64,000 bases of DNA from Fretibacterium sp. OH1220_COT-178. Lineage in GTDB: Bacteria > Synergistota > Synergistia > Synergistales > Aminobacteriaceae. Position numbers and translations under genes: made by a program. Location of the stretch: NCBI RefSeq assembly GCF_003860125.1, contig NZ_RQYL01000004.1, positions 62,001 through 126,000 on the forward strand, in the 5' to 3' direction. Shown here piece after piece: positions 16,395 through 24,426 of the stretch (its first letter is position 1; each line of letters starts with the position of its first letter). Under the pieces are notes generated by a model that had not been told where the DNA came from, searched no databases, and saw nothing but the letters and a program-made list of their open reading frames with translations.

Positions 16395-17693
16395 TCACTG
16401 AGCGTCCTCCACAGGCCGCGCGAGGCGCGTCACCAGGATCTGATCTATTTTGTAGTTGTCGATATCCATGACCTCGAACTTGTACCCGCCGTACACGATA
16501 AAATCGGTGCGGTGAGGGATTCGCCTCAGCATATACATGAGGAAGCCGCCGATTGTCTCGTAATTCTCCGACTCGGGGAAGGTCTCGATGTCGAACACGC
16601 GCATCACGTCGTCGATCGGGGTCGCTCCCTCCAGAAGCCAGGAGGATTCGTCTCGTTTGATGATCTGCTCCTCCTCGCCCACCAGGTTCCCCATCAGCAT
16701 CAGCATGATGTCCTGGAGCGTGATGATCCCGACGACCAAAGCATATTCGTTGAGCACGACGGCCAGATTCTCGCCCCTGCCCTTGAACTGGTCCATGGCC
16801 TCGGCCAGGGTCAGAGTATCGGGGATGATAAGGGGCGGACGAATGTTGAATCCGGAGTCCAGCCGAAGGCTTTGTCCCTTCACGAAGCGTTCCAAAAGTT
16901 CTTTGGAGTCCACGCAGCCGACGATGTGATCGATGTCCTTGTCGCACACGATGTAGGTGGAATGCGGTGCCGAGGCAATTCGGTCCTTGATATGCGCTTC
17001 CTCCTCGTGGAGATCGAAATAGACGACATTCTCTCGAACGGTCATGGCGGAGGTCACGGTGCGTACATCAAGTTCGAAGACGTTGTCGATCAGGTCCTTT
17101 TCCTGCTTTCTCAGCAATCCAGCCATCGTTCCCGCCTCGACCATGGCGTAGAGGTCGTCCGATGTGATGTCGTCCCGGCGCGACTCGGGCAGTCTCAAGG
17201 CTTTGCAGATCGCGTTACTCAGGGCATTGAATACCCTTGCCAGGGGCCCGCAGACAAGGATAACCCGCCGCATGCCCTCGATCAGCCTCAGAGCTACGGC
17301 CTCGGGGACCGCCATGGCTATTCTTTTGGGGATAAGATCGGCGAACAGGACAAAGAAAAGAGTGACCCCCACAAAGGGAATCGCCGAGGCAACCTGTCCC
17401 CTGAGGCCGGGAGAGAGAAAATCCGGGAGCCTCTTCAGGATCATGGGCGCGAGAAAGGAATCCCCTACGATTCCCGCCAGAATGGCCACAGAGTTCAATC
17501 CGATCTGTACGGTGGTGAAGAACAGCCCCGGCTGTTCCTGAAAACCGATGATTCGAGCGGCTCGGGCATCACCGGCATTCGCGAGCGCATTCAATTTCAT
17601 CCTGCGGGATGCCGCCAGGGAGATCTCGGAAAGAGAGAAGAAGGCACTGATCGCCGCTAGGGCGACGAGAATTAGAGAACCGTAAACCATCAT
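16395..17693 (-). CDS. CorC/HlyC-type membrane protein with CNNM and CBS domains
   Basis: A 432-residue hemolysin-family protein: N-terminal CNNM/DUF21 membrane domain with three or four hydrophobic segments (SLSEISLAASRRMKLN and FADLIPKRIAMAVPEAVA are typical), a CBS pair (TVTSAMTVRENVVYF; VVGCVDSKELLERF; VVLNEYALVVGIITLQDI), and a C-terminal CorC_HlyC transporter-associated domain. The family is linked to Mg2+/Co2+ or Na+-coupled divalent-cation export rather than haemolysis. The ATG at 17691-17693 follows GGAGG. A TATAAT at 17758-17763 on the minus strand, with a weak -35, may be its promoter. Confidence 0.88.
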   Translation of the reverse strand: MMVYGSLILVALAAISAFFSLSEISLAASRRMKLNALANAGDARAARIIGFQEQPGLFFTTVQIGLNSVAILAGIVGDSFLAPMILKRLPDFLSPGLRGQVASAIPFVGVTLFFVLFADLIPKRIAMAVPEAVALRLIEGMRRVILVCGPLARVFNALSNAICKALRLPESRRDDITSDDLYAMVEAGTMAGLLRKQEKDLIDNVFELDVRTVTSAMTVRENVVYFDLHEEEAHIKDRIASAPHSTYIVCDKDIDHIVGCVDSKELLERFVKGQSLRLDSGFNIRPPLIIPDTLTLAEAMDQFKGRGENLAVVLNEYALVVGIITLQDIMLMLMGNLVGEEEQIIKRDESSWLLEGATPIDDVMRVFDIETFPESENYETIGGFLMYMLRRIPHRTDFIVYGGYKFEVMDIDNYKIDQILVTRLARPVEDAQ

Positions 17694-17885
17694 CGAGGAT
17701 TTCCTCCCGCTCAAAGCGTTCCAAAACAAAAACAGGAGCGTTTGGGAACTTTTTTCAATTATACCCCACTATGGCCCACACCTGCTTTTCCGAAGTCTGC
17801 GGGAGTTCCTCCGTGCGCTCTCTTCGAAAACAAGGTAGAATAATGCGTTCAAGATAGGAAACGCAAAGGAGACGAGGGAGTAAAG

Positions 17886-18920
17886 GTGACTGGCAAAATA
17901 CGGCTTCTGGGGCGCACCGTGCTGTGGATCGCCTGCGTCGCAATCGCGGTCGGCTATCCTGGGTACAGATTTGCCCGAGGTTACATCGCTGGAACTTTGA
18001 ACGAACAACTGCGTTCCGAAACGGCGAGCATTCGTCAGGCCCTGGAGACGGCCGTGCTTCAAAAGAGCGTTCTCCTCAAAAAGTTTGCCCTGGAGGCGGG
18101 GGGCTATTGCCGTTCCGGGGACAGGGCTGCCTGCATGAGCCTGCCGGAACGCTACGTCGCTGCCTACGCCCCTGCAAGGGGGTTGGGGCTCCATTTTCAG
18201 GAAGGCACCTTCAAGGATGGAAGCGGCCTTGCGGTTTACTCCTTTCGGGACGAGGGCCAGCCCTCAACGATCGAGGGGCCATCAGGCGACATGAAGACCT
18301 TTTCTCAGAAAAAAGAAGCGGATCAAGTGGCGTGGCTCCCGTTTCGTCTCCACCCTCTGACGGGGACTCCGACCATGACCGCAGTCTACCCCGTACTGAC
18401 GGCGGATGGAAGATGGAGGGGAACTGCGACATGCGACATGGAGATATTCGAACTTCAAAAGCTCTTGACTGCACGAGGTTTGCCCGAATCTCTGACGGTG
18501 GACCTATTGGACGAAAAGGGGATCGTGTTGGCAAGCACCCGGCCCGCTGCCCTGATGCGTCCTGTGGGTCAGAACGCTTCTCAGAATTTCGCGAGGACGG
18601 TCACGACCGTGCTGTCGGAACCCGCCGGTGCGCTGAGCTACACCGAAGGAACGGTAACGATGCGTCTCTTCTTTGAATCCTTGCCGGGGACGGGCTGGCG
18701 AATTCTCATAAGAACCCCTGCCACAGAAGATCTTCGGAACGTAAAGTGGTTCTGGAAGAACGACCTTCGCATTTATTCCTGCTGCGGCTTTCACACCGTG
18801 AGACGAACCGAGGCGTCGAGGGGAAGCGAGGAGGCCGTTCCCCCCGATGCCCCAAGACCTCCTCGGTTCGACGTCCCTTTAAAAGGGCGACGTTTCGGCC
18901 CCTCCGCCCCCGACAGATGA
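17886..18920 (+). CDS. membrane-anchored Cache-domain protein, apparently truncated
   Basis: A 344-residue protein with an N-terminal membrane segment (VLWIACVAIAVGYPGYRFA), an amphipathic helix and a periplasmic double-Cache-like sensory domain (about 40-285; note the repeat-like VLTADGRWRGTATCDMEI and the end LPGTGWRILIRTP). Full-length sensors continue into a second membrane helix and a kinase, chemotaxis or cyclase domain. Here the last 60 residues are basic, proline-rich and unlike any domain, while another frame over 18745-18795 is more hydrophobic. A frameshift or truncation is likely. The GTG start has GAGGGAG five bases upstream. Convergent with argG. Ligand unknown. Confidence 0.65.
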   Translation: MTGKIRLLGRTVLWIACVAIAVGYPGYRFARGYIAGTLNEQLRSETASIRQALETAVLQKSVLLKKFALEAGGYCRSGDRAACMSLPERYVAAYAPARGLGLHFQEGTFKDGSGLAVYSFRDEGQPSTIEGPSGDMKTFSQKKEADQVAWLPFRLHPLTGTPTMTAVYPVLTADGRWRGTATCDMEIFELQKLLTARGLPESLTVDLLDEKGIVLASTRPAALMRPVGQNASQNFARTVTTVLSEPAGALSYTEGTVTMRLFFESLPGTGWRILIRTPATEDLRNVKWFWKNDLRIYSCCGFHTVRRTEASRGSEEAVPPDAPRPPRFDVPLKGRRFGPSAPDR

Positions 18921-18940
18921 AATCTTGAGGGCAAAGAACG

Positions 18941-20170
18941 CTAAGCCTCTATGGACAGGTCCTCTTCATTGTTCCTGGGAAAGGTCGAAGTCCAGGTACG
19001 GATGGGCAGGCCCCAGATCTTGATGAAACCGGCTGCCGCCGCATGGTCGAAGGCATCTCCCTCGGAGTAGGTCGCCAAATCGTGTTTGTAGATCGCCTTG
19101 TCGGCCTTCATGCCACGGACGACGGCCTGTCCTTTGAAGAGGCGGACCTTCACTGTACCGCTCACGTACTTTTGGGTCTCATCGATGAAGGCATCGATGC
19201 AGTCTTTGAGGGGAGAGAACCAATAGCCCTCGTAAGTCAGCTCGGCGAACCGCACCTCGAGTTCCCTTTTTGTGGTCAACACCCGCTTGTCCAGAGTTAT
19301 GGTCTCGAGGGCCCTGTGGGCGTTCAGCAATGTAATGGCAGCGGGACATTCATAGACCTCGCGGCTCTTGAAACCGACAAGCCGGTCCTCGATCATGTCG
19401 ATGCGCCCAACACCATGGCTTCCCGCCAAATCGTTCAGTTTCAGAATAAGCCCGGCTCCGTCCATCCTCTCCCCGTTCAGCGCAACCGGGATTCCGCGCT
19501 CGAAGGTGAGCTCCACAAAATCCGGTCTTTCCGGGGCCTCAAGGGGGTTGACCGTCAGTTGGTAGGCGTCCTCGGGCGGTTCGTTCCAGGGGTCCTCCAG
19601 CATTCCGCACTCGATGGCCCGTCCCCAGAGATTCTCGTCAATGCTGTAGGGCGCGCTTTTCGTCGCCTGGGCAGGGATACCGTGACTGATGGCGTACTCC
19701 ACCTCGGCCTCCCGGCTGAAATGCCAGTCCCGTACTGGGGCCAGGACCTCCAGCATGGGGTTCAGGGCCGTGGCGCAGACCTCGATTCGCACTTGGTCCT
19801 GTCCCTTGCCGGTGCATCCGTGTGCCACAGCGCTGGCCCCTTCTCTGTGGGCGATGTCCACCAGCATCTTGGCAATCAAGGGGCGGGAAAGAGCCGAGGT
19901 CAGGGGGTAGGTCCCCTGATACATCCCGTTGGCCTTCAGGGCGGGCCAGACGTACTTTTCGACAAAAGTTTTTTTGAGGTCGAAAACATAGGCTTTGACG
20001 GCCCCACTGTGCAGCGCCTTGTTCTTTGCCGCCTGAAGGTCGATCACCCTCTGGCCTATGTCCGCAGTCATCGTCACCACGTCGTACCCCTGCTCAGAGA
20101 GCCAAAGCACGGACACCGAAGTATCCAAACCACCGCTGTAGGCGAGGACGACTTTCCCTTTCTTCCCCAT
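18941..20170 (-). CDS. argG: argininosuccinate synthase
   Basis: A 409-residue enzyme condensing citrulline and aspartate with ATP cleavage. The N-terminal PP-loop VVLAYSGGLDTSV, the STAHGCTGKGQDQVR-type segment (here SAVAHGCTGKGQDQVRIE) and the downstream GRIDMIEDRLVGFKSREVYE block are diagnostic. The ATG at 20168-20170 has AAAGGAG upstream. It stands alone, without argH or other arg genes next to it, behind a strong promoter and a structured leader. It may serve arginine synthesis or the citrulline/arginine turnover of amino-acid fermenters; that choice is inference. Confidence 0.95.
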   Translation of the reverse strand: MGKKGKVVLAYSGGLDTSVSVLWLSEQGYDVVTMTADIGQRVIDLQAAKNKALHSGAVKAYVFDLKKTFVEKYVWPALKANGMYQGTYPLTSALSRPLIAKMLVDIAHREGASAVAHGCTGKGQDQVRIEVCATALNPMLEVLAPVRDWHFSREAEVEYAISHGIPAQATKSAPYSIDENLWGRAIECGMLEDPWNEPPEDAYQLTVNPLEAPERPDFVELTFERGIPVALNGERMDGAGLILKLNDLAGSHGVGRIDMIEDRLVGFKSREVYECPAAITLLNAHRALETITLDKRVLTTKRELEVRFAELTYEGYWFSPLKDCIDAFIDETQKYVSGTVKVRLFKGQAVVRGMKADKAIYKHDLATYSEGDAFDHAAAAGFIKIWGLPIRTWTSTFPRNNEEDLSIEA

Positions 20171-20272
20171 CGTCCCTTCAACTCCTTTCCTGAATGAAAC
20201 AATCTCATCGATGCTAGAGGAGCCCGGACCGAATTCCGCGTTCCTCCGGCATAGAGGGCTTGGCACAACGTT

Positions 20273-20313
20273 CTGCCCTGAATAGGGCAGAGGAGCGCCG
20301 CAGGACGCTCCTC
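20273..20313 (-). promoter_or_regulatory. tandem hairpins in the argG leader
   Basis: Read on the minus strand, the transcript first forms an 8-base-pair hairpin (GAGGAGCG/CGCTCCTC, 20290-20313) and then immediately a 7-base-pair hairpin with a four-base loop (CTGCCCT/AGGGCAG, 20273-20290). They lie between the promoter and the ATG in a leader of about 155 bases. No U-tract follows either, so they are not plain terminators. No known riboswitch or T-box motif was recognised. Confidence 0.55.
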
Positions 20314-20330
20314 GCTGAAAGATGGATGCC

Positions 20331-20359
20331 AGTATAGGCGATTATGAACGCCAAGTCAA
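20331..20359 (-). promoter_or_regulatory. sigma-70 promoter of argG
   Basis: Minus strand TTGACT (20354-20359), 17-base spacer, TATACT (20331-20336), both 5/6 matches to consensus, in an AT-rich block. The predicted start is near 20324. Confidence 0.78.
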
Positions 20360-20424
20360 TGGTTTCTTTATGTTTTACTTTTGTTTACAAATGAAGTTCG
20401 GCACTCGGGACGAGATCCTCCGCA

Positions 20425-21051
20425 TCAAAAAGGTTTGCCGAAGGGCAACAGGCTCCACAGGAGCCTGAGAATCGGATTGAAGAGGAAGTTGATAATGCCG
20501 GTCAGCAGGAGCACCAGAAGAATGATCATGCCGTACTGCTCCAGCCAGTAATAGTGCCTCAGGTATTTGAAGGGCAAAAAAGCCTGAAGGACCTTGGAGC
20601 CGTCAAGAGGCGGAATCGGGATCAGATTGAAGGCGGCCAGTCCCATATTGATGTTGATCATCTGAGCGAGAACCGTAAAACCGGCATCGCCCAAAAATCG
20701 GCCCCAGGTTTGACCGTAAAAGCGAAGAAACAGCACACAGACGATTGCCGTCAGGACATTACCCACCACCCCCGCCAGGGAAACGATGACCAGATCGCGC
20801 CGCGGATGGCGAAAATAGCGAGTGTTGATCGGCACGGGCTTGGCCCAGCCAAACCCGACGAAAAGAAGCATGAGCGTTCCCACCAGGTCGAAATGGTCCA
20901 GCGGATTCAGCGACAACCGCCCCGAACGTTCTGCCGTGGGATCCCCCACCAGTTTGGCTGCATAGCCGTGGCAGAACTCGTGGAACGATATGGCCCACAA
21001 CACGGCGGGCAACGACAGCAAAAGCATCATGGGATTCTGGAAAAGCCTCAA
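20425..21051 (-). CDS. site-2 protease family protein (M50 zinc metalloprotease)
   Basis: A 208-residue integral membrane protein with the HExxH motif (FHEFCHGY, near residue 25) in the first hydrophobic segment, NPLDHFDLVGTLML, and the C-terminal third-ligand region NLIPIPPLDGS. About five membrane helices. This short subfamily (YwhC-like) cleaves substrates inside the membrane; its substrate is unknown. I prefer the TTG at 21049-21051, eight bases after AAGGAG; a GTG nine bases upstream overlaps that ribosome-binding site. Confidence 0.87.
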   Translation of the reverse strand: MRLFQNPMMLLLSLPAVLWAISFHEFCHGYAAKLVGDPTAERSGRLSLNPLDHFDLVGTLMLLFVGFGWAKPVPINTRYFRHPRRDLVIVSLAGVVGNVLTAIVCVLFLRFYGQTWGRFLGDAGFTVLAQMININMGLAAFNLIPIPPLDGSKVLQAFLPFKYLRHYYWLEQYGMIILLVLLLTGIINFLFNPILRLLWSLLPFGKPF

Positions 21052-21193
21052 AACGTTCACTCCTTCCCGAGGTCGGTCCCCGGAATTTACCGCCGGCGTT
21101 CAGCCCCGTCTTCAAGCGACGACGCCACCCATTTTACAGATCCGGAGAGGAAATCGCCCCCGCAGATTCCTCGGTAAAAAACGCGGCAAAAGT

Positions 21194-23812
21194 TCATTTC
21201 CTCCGCTCCAGATGGCTTCTGACGTAGTCCTCCTCGTCCGCAAGGGTCACTATCTCCCCGTCCATTCGGGCCAGACGTATTCCCTGGAGCACCTCTCCGA
21301 TCTCGGGGCCGCAAAGCCCCACCCTGACGAGGTCGTCCCCGGTCAGCTCGCCTCGCAGAGGTCTCCAGGAGAGCAGGTGCCGAACGACATGGCGGCGGGA
21401 CTGCCCCCGTTTCATGCAGGATATCCAGAACAAGAGGGGCACCGGACCATACGGTTTGAAGAAGAGGTAGACCTCCGAGTTCCTCGGATTTTTTCTTCCC
21501 CCAAGAAATTGCTCGACCTGTGGCCAGCAATCGAGACAGATCGACATCTCCCGCCTCTCCGCCGGGCTCAAGCTCAACCGATCCATCGCGGCAAAGCGTA
21601 CGCTCTGGGGGGACTCCAGCAGTACCGCGGCCATGCCGGGCAGCCACTCCATCCCCTTGAAGTCGACTCCGATCCTGCGGGCCCTCGGAAGAAAGCGCTC
21701 GAGGACACGGAGCCTGCGCTCTATGGATGGACCAAGACGAAGGCCGGGGAACAGAGCCTCCCAGACCCCCAGCTCCTGCATCCGCAGAACGATTCGGCGA
21801 AAGCGCGCCTCTCCGGCATCGATCTCGAGCTCCGCGCGTACCCTGGGACCGGACAGTCGCCCCAGCAAACCTCCCCGAAGGGCACCGTGGAGAAGACGCA
21901 GCGTGTTGTCCTCGAACTTCAGTCCCAATCGCTGCTCCAAGCGGATGCCCCTGAGAATGCGAGAGGGATCCTCAACGAAACTGAGGTTGTGGAGGATGCG
22001 AAGAATTCCCTCCCGCAGATCCTCCCGACCGCCGAAGTGGTCCGTCAGAGTGCCCCAGTCCCCCTCGCTCAGGGAGACGGACATCGCGTTGATGCTGAAG
22101 TCGCGGCGAGCCAGGTCCTGCTTCAGGGAATCGCTGACCACCGTCGGCTGGGCCGCCGCATACTCATAGAACTCCCGGCGGGCCGTCGCAATGTCCACCT
22201 TCAGTCCGTCCGGGAAGGTGATCGTTCCCGTTTTGTATCGCCCGTGCACCGTGCCGCGGCAGCCCGGCTCGTCCCAACTCCCGACCAGCTTCTCCGCGTC
22301 CCCCTCCACTGCAATGTCGATATCGACGTTTTTCACCCCCATCAGGATGTCGCGGACGGTGCCCCCCACCAGATACGCCCTCATCCCCATGGCCTCCGCC
22401 CGGGCTCCGATCCGACGCAACAGGCCGAGTTCCGCCCCGGAGAACGAGGACTCGAGCAGTGCAGCGATCCCCTCCATCCAGAGAAAACCGGACCGCAAAG
22501 CCGTCTCGCCGGCCGGCTGAAAGTTTCGATAGAGGGCGCGGACGAGGTCCGCCCGGGTCAGAATCCCCACCAGCCGGCCATTGTTGAGCACCGGCAACCG
22601 CTCGAAGCTATAGGTCGCCATCAATCGGTGGGCCTCGTCGATCGAGGCCTCCGAGGAGATCCCGATGACGCCTTCCGTCATGAAATCGCGGATGCGCGCG
22701 CGGTCGAACCCGTGCAGGTGAGCCTTATCCAGGTCCTTGCGCGTCATGATGCCGACGACCTCGCCGTTTTCCAAGGCGACGGGCAGAGCCTGATGTCCGA
22801 ACCTCAGCATCGTTCGATAGGCCTCGTCGACCATTGCGTCGGGAGAGACCGCCAGCACGGGTGAGGTCATGACGCTCGCCACATCCAGCATGGGAGGAAT
22901 CCGACGTTTCAGGTCCTCCTCCAGCTCCTCAAGCAGCTCCTGCGGCTCCCGCTCCAAGATCGTGGCCGAACCCGCCTGGATATGTCCGCTGCCGCCGTAG
23001 GGGGTCAAAAACTCCTTGACGTTCAGCACCCCGGGAGAGCTGCGAACGATCAGGCTGACCTTGCGCCCTCCGCTTCGCACGGCCGAAAGCGTGACGTGGG
23101 AGTCGCAATAATCCCGAAGGCGGTGAACGAAGAGCGACAAACCCTCGACGTATTCCTCGGTCTCCGCCCACGTGGACAAAACCTTGGCCCCGTTGACATA
23201 GCTCTCTCGCGCATTTTCGGCCAGGACGTCCAGCAGGTGCCGCTCGCTTGCCGGCATGGAGACCTCCGCACGAGCCAGGATGCGCGACAGGTCCGCTCCC
23301 ATCTCCCTCAGACGCGCCACGGCCAGGATGTCCCTGGGGGTCGTGGACTCGTAAGTCAGAGCCCCGGTGTCGTCGTAGATCCCCAGGGCGAAGAGCGTCG
23401 CCTCCTCCGGGGAGATCCTCTTTCTCTCCTGGATCAGCAACTCGACGAGCATCGTGACCGTAGCCCCTATGGGCAGCCAAACCATCTTCTCCGCGGGAAG
23501 ATCGTCCGCCGTGGGAGGGTGATGGTCGTAGACGTGTACGCTCACATCCTGCCGGCCCGCGAGCGCGGCGAAGGAACCGATGCGGCTCCGAGCGCGCGTG
23601 TCCACCACGACCATCAGGGTGACCTGATCCATGGGGACGGTCTTGGGCTTCAGAATGTTCCATTGGCGCCCGTAGTGGGCCATGAAGTCCCGCACCTTGC
23701 GGTTCATGGCACCCGGGGGGCAGATCACCGCATCCGGATAGAGTTTCTGAACGGCGATCATGCTGGCCAGAGAGTCGAAATCCGTGTTCAAATGGCTGGT
23801 GATCAGCTGCAT
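21194..23812 (-). CDS. DHH-CBS-CBS-poly(A) polymerase fusion (tRNA nucleotidyltransferase)
   Basis: An 872-residue multidomain protein. Residues about 1-310 are a DHH phosphoesterase with SHLNTDFDSLAS, VVVDTRARS, YDHHPP (DHH at 96-98) and a DHHA1 GGSGHIQAGSA motif. Two CBS domains follow (about 325-445). The C-terminal half is a class II nucleotidyltransferase: AYLVGGTVRDILMG, the VDIDIAVEG metal-binding aspartates, RRDFSINAM and EDPSRILRGIRLEQRLGL. Enzymes of this layout in other phyla add A or CCA to tRNA 3' ends, often as the A-adding half of a split system. The DHH part may add a nuclease or nucleotide-hydrolase step. The ATG is preceded by GGAGGAGG inside the coaE end. Confidence 0.88.
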   Translation of the reverse strand: MQLITSHLNTDFDSLASMIAVQKLYPDAVICPPGAMNRKVRDFMAHYGRQWNILKPKTVPMDQVTLMVVVDTRARSRIGSFAALAGRQDVSVHVYDHHPPTADDLPAEKMVWLPIGATVTMLVELLIQERKRISPEEATLFALGIYDDTGALTYESTTPRDILAVARLREMGADLSRILARAEVSMPASERHLLDVLAENARESYVNGAKVLSTWAETEEYVEGLSLFVHRLRDYCDSHVTLSAVRSGGRKVSLIVRSSPGVLNVKEFLTPYGGSGHIQAGSATILEREPQELLEELEEDLKRRIPPMLDVASVMTSPVLAVSPDAMVDEAYRTMLRFGHQALPVALENGEVVGIMTRKDLDKAHLHGFDRARIRDFMTEGVIGISSEASIDEAHRLMATYSFERLPVLNNGRLVGILTRADLVRALYRNFQPAGETALRSGFLWMEGIAALLESSFSGAELGLLRRIGARAEAMGMRAYLVGGTVRDILMGVKNVDIDIAVEGDAEKLVGSWDEPGCRGTVHGRYKTGTITFPDGLKVDIATARREFYEYAAAQPTVVSDSLKQDLARRDFSINAMSVSLSEGDWGTLTDHFGGREDLREGILRILHNLSFVEDPSRILRGIRLEQRLGLKFEDNTLRLLHGALRGGLLGRLSGPRVRAELEIDAGEARFRRIVLRMQELGVWEALFPGLRLGPSIERRLRVLERFLPRARRIGVDFKGMEWLPGMAAVLLESPQSVRFAAMDRLSLSPAERREMSICLDCWPQVEQFLGGRKNPRNSEVYLFFKPYGPVPLLFWISCMKRGQSRRHVVRHLLSWRPLRGELTGDDLVRVGLCGPEIGEVLQGIRLARMDGEIVTLADEEDYVRSHLERRK

Positions 23813-24426
23813 TGCAGGCCTCCTCCTTCCCCCCGGCCGCCTACGGTTTGCTCGTAAACGAACCGGACGGCGTGCTCGAGCTCCTCCACGCTGCCGTCGT
23901 TGCGCACCACGAAGTCGCTTCGGTCGGCACGCTCCTTCGAGGGCAGGAAGAAGGACTCCCGTCTCAGAAGCTCCGCCTCGCCCCACCCCCTTCCGCGGCA
24001 ACGCATCACCCGAACCTCCCAGGATGCGGTGACGAACACCGTCGCCGTGACCCACTCGGGAACGCCCCCCTCGAAGAGCATCGGGATCTCCGCAACGACC
24101 CAGCTTCGCTCGGAGTTCAAGGAGTTCACACGATGGGCCATCTCCGCCCTCGCCAGAGGGTGGAGCAGGGCACAGCCCCAATCGTAGTCGGCCCGAGAGG
24201 AGAAGAACCGTGCGGCGACCCGAGCCCGAACGACACGTCCCTCAAGGTCCAGGATTTCCGAGCCCCAGCGGCCGACGGCGGCTGCGACGACATCCGGCCG
24301 CCCCCAGAGCTCGGCCACAATGGCGTCCGCGTCCAGCCGTACGCCGCCCATGCGCTCGAAAAGGCGTGCAACCGTGGACTTACCAGCCCCGACGTCCCCG
24401 GTAATGGCCAGTGCCGTAACTGCCAT
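23803..24426 (-). CDS. coaE: dephospho-CoA kinase
   Basis: A 207-residue P-loop kinase for the last step of CoA synthesis. The P-loop is ITGDVGAGKSTVARLF; note GDVGAGKS rather than the usual GxxGSGKS. It continues with RLDADAIVAELW, HPLARAEMAHRV and VVAEIPMLFEGG, all family-typical. The ATG (24424-24426) lies 47 bases inside the uvrD end, with GGAGG eleven bases upstream, and its stop overlaps the DHH-PAP gene by ten bases. Confidence 0.88.
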   Translation of the reverse strand: MAVTALAITGDVGAGKSTVARLFERMGGVRLDADAIVAELWGRPDVVAAAVGRWGSEILDLEGRVVRARVAARFFSSRADYDWGCALLHPLARAEMAHRVNSLNSERSWVVAEIPMLFEGGVPEWVTATVFVTASWEVRVMRCRGRGWGEAELLRRESFFLPSKERADRSDFVVRNDGSVEELEHAVRFVYEQTVGGRGEGGGLQCS

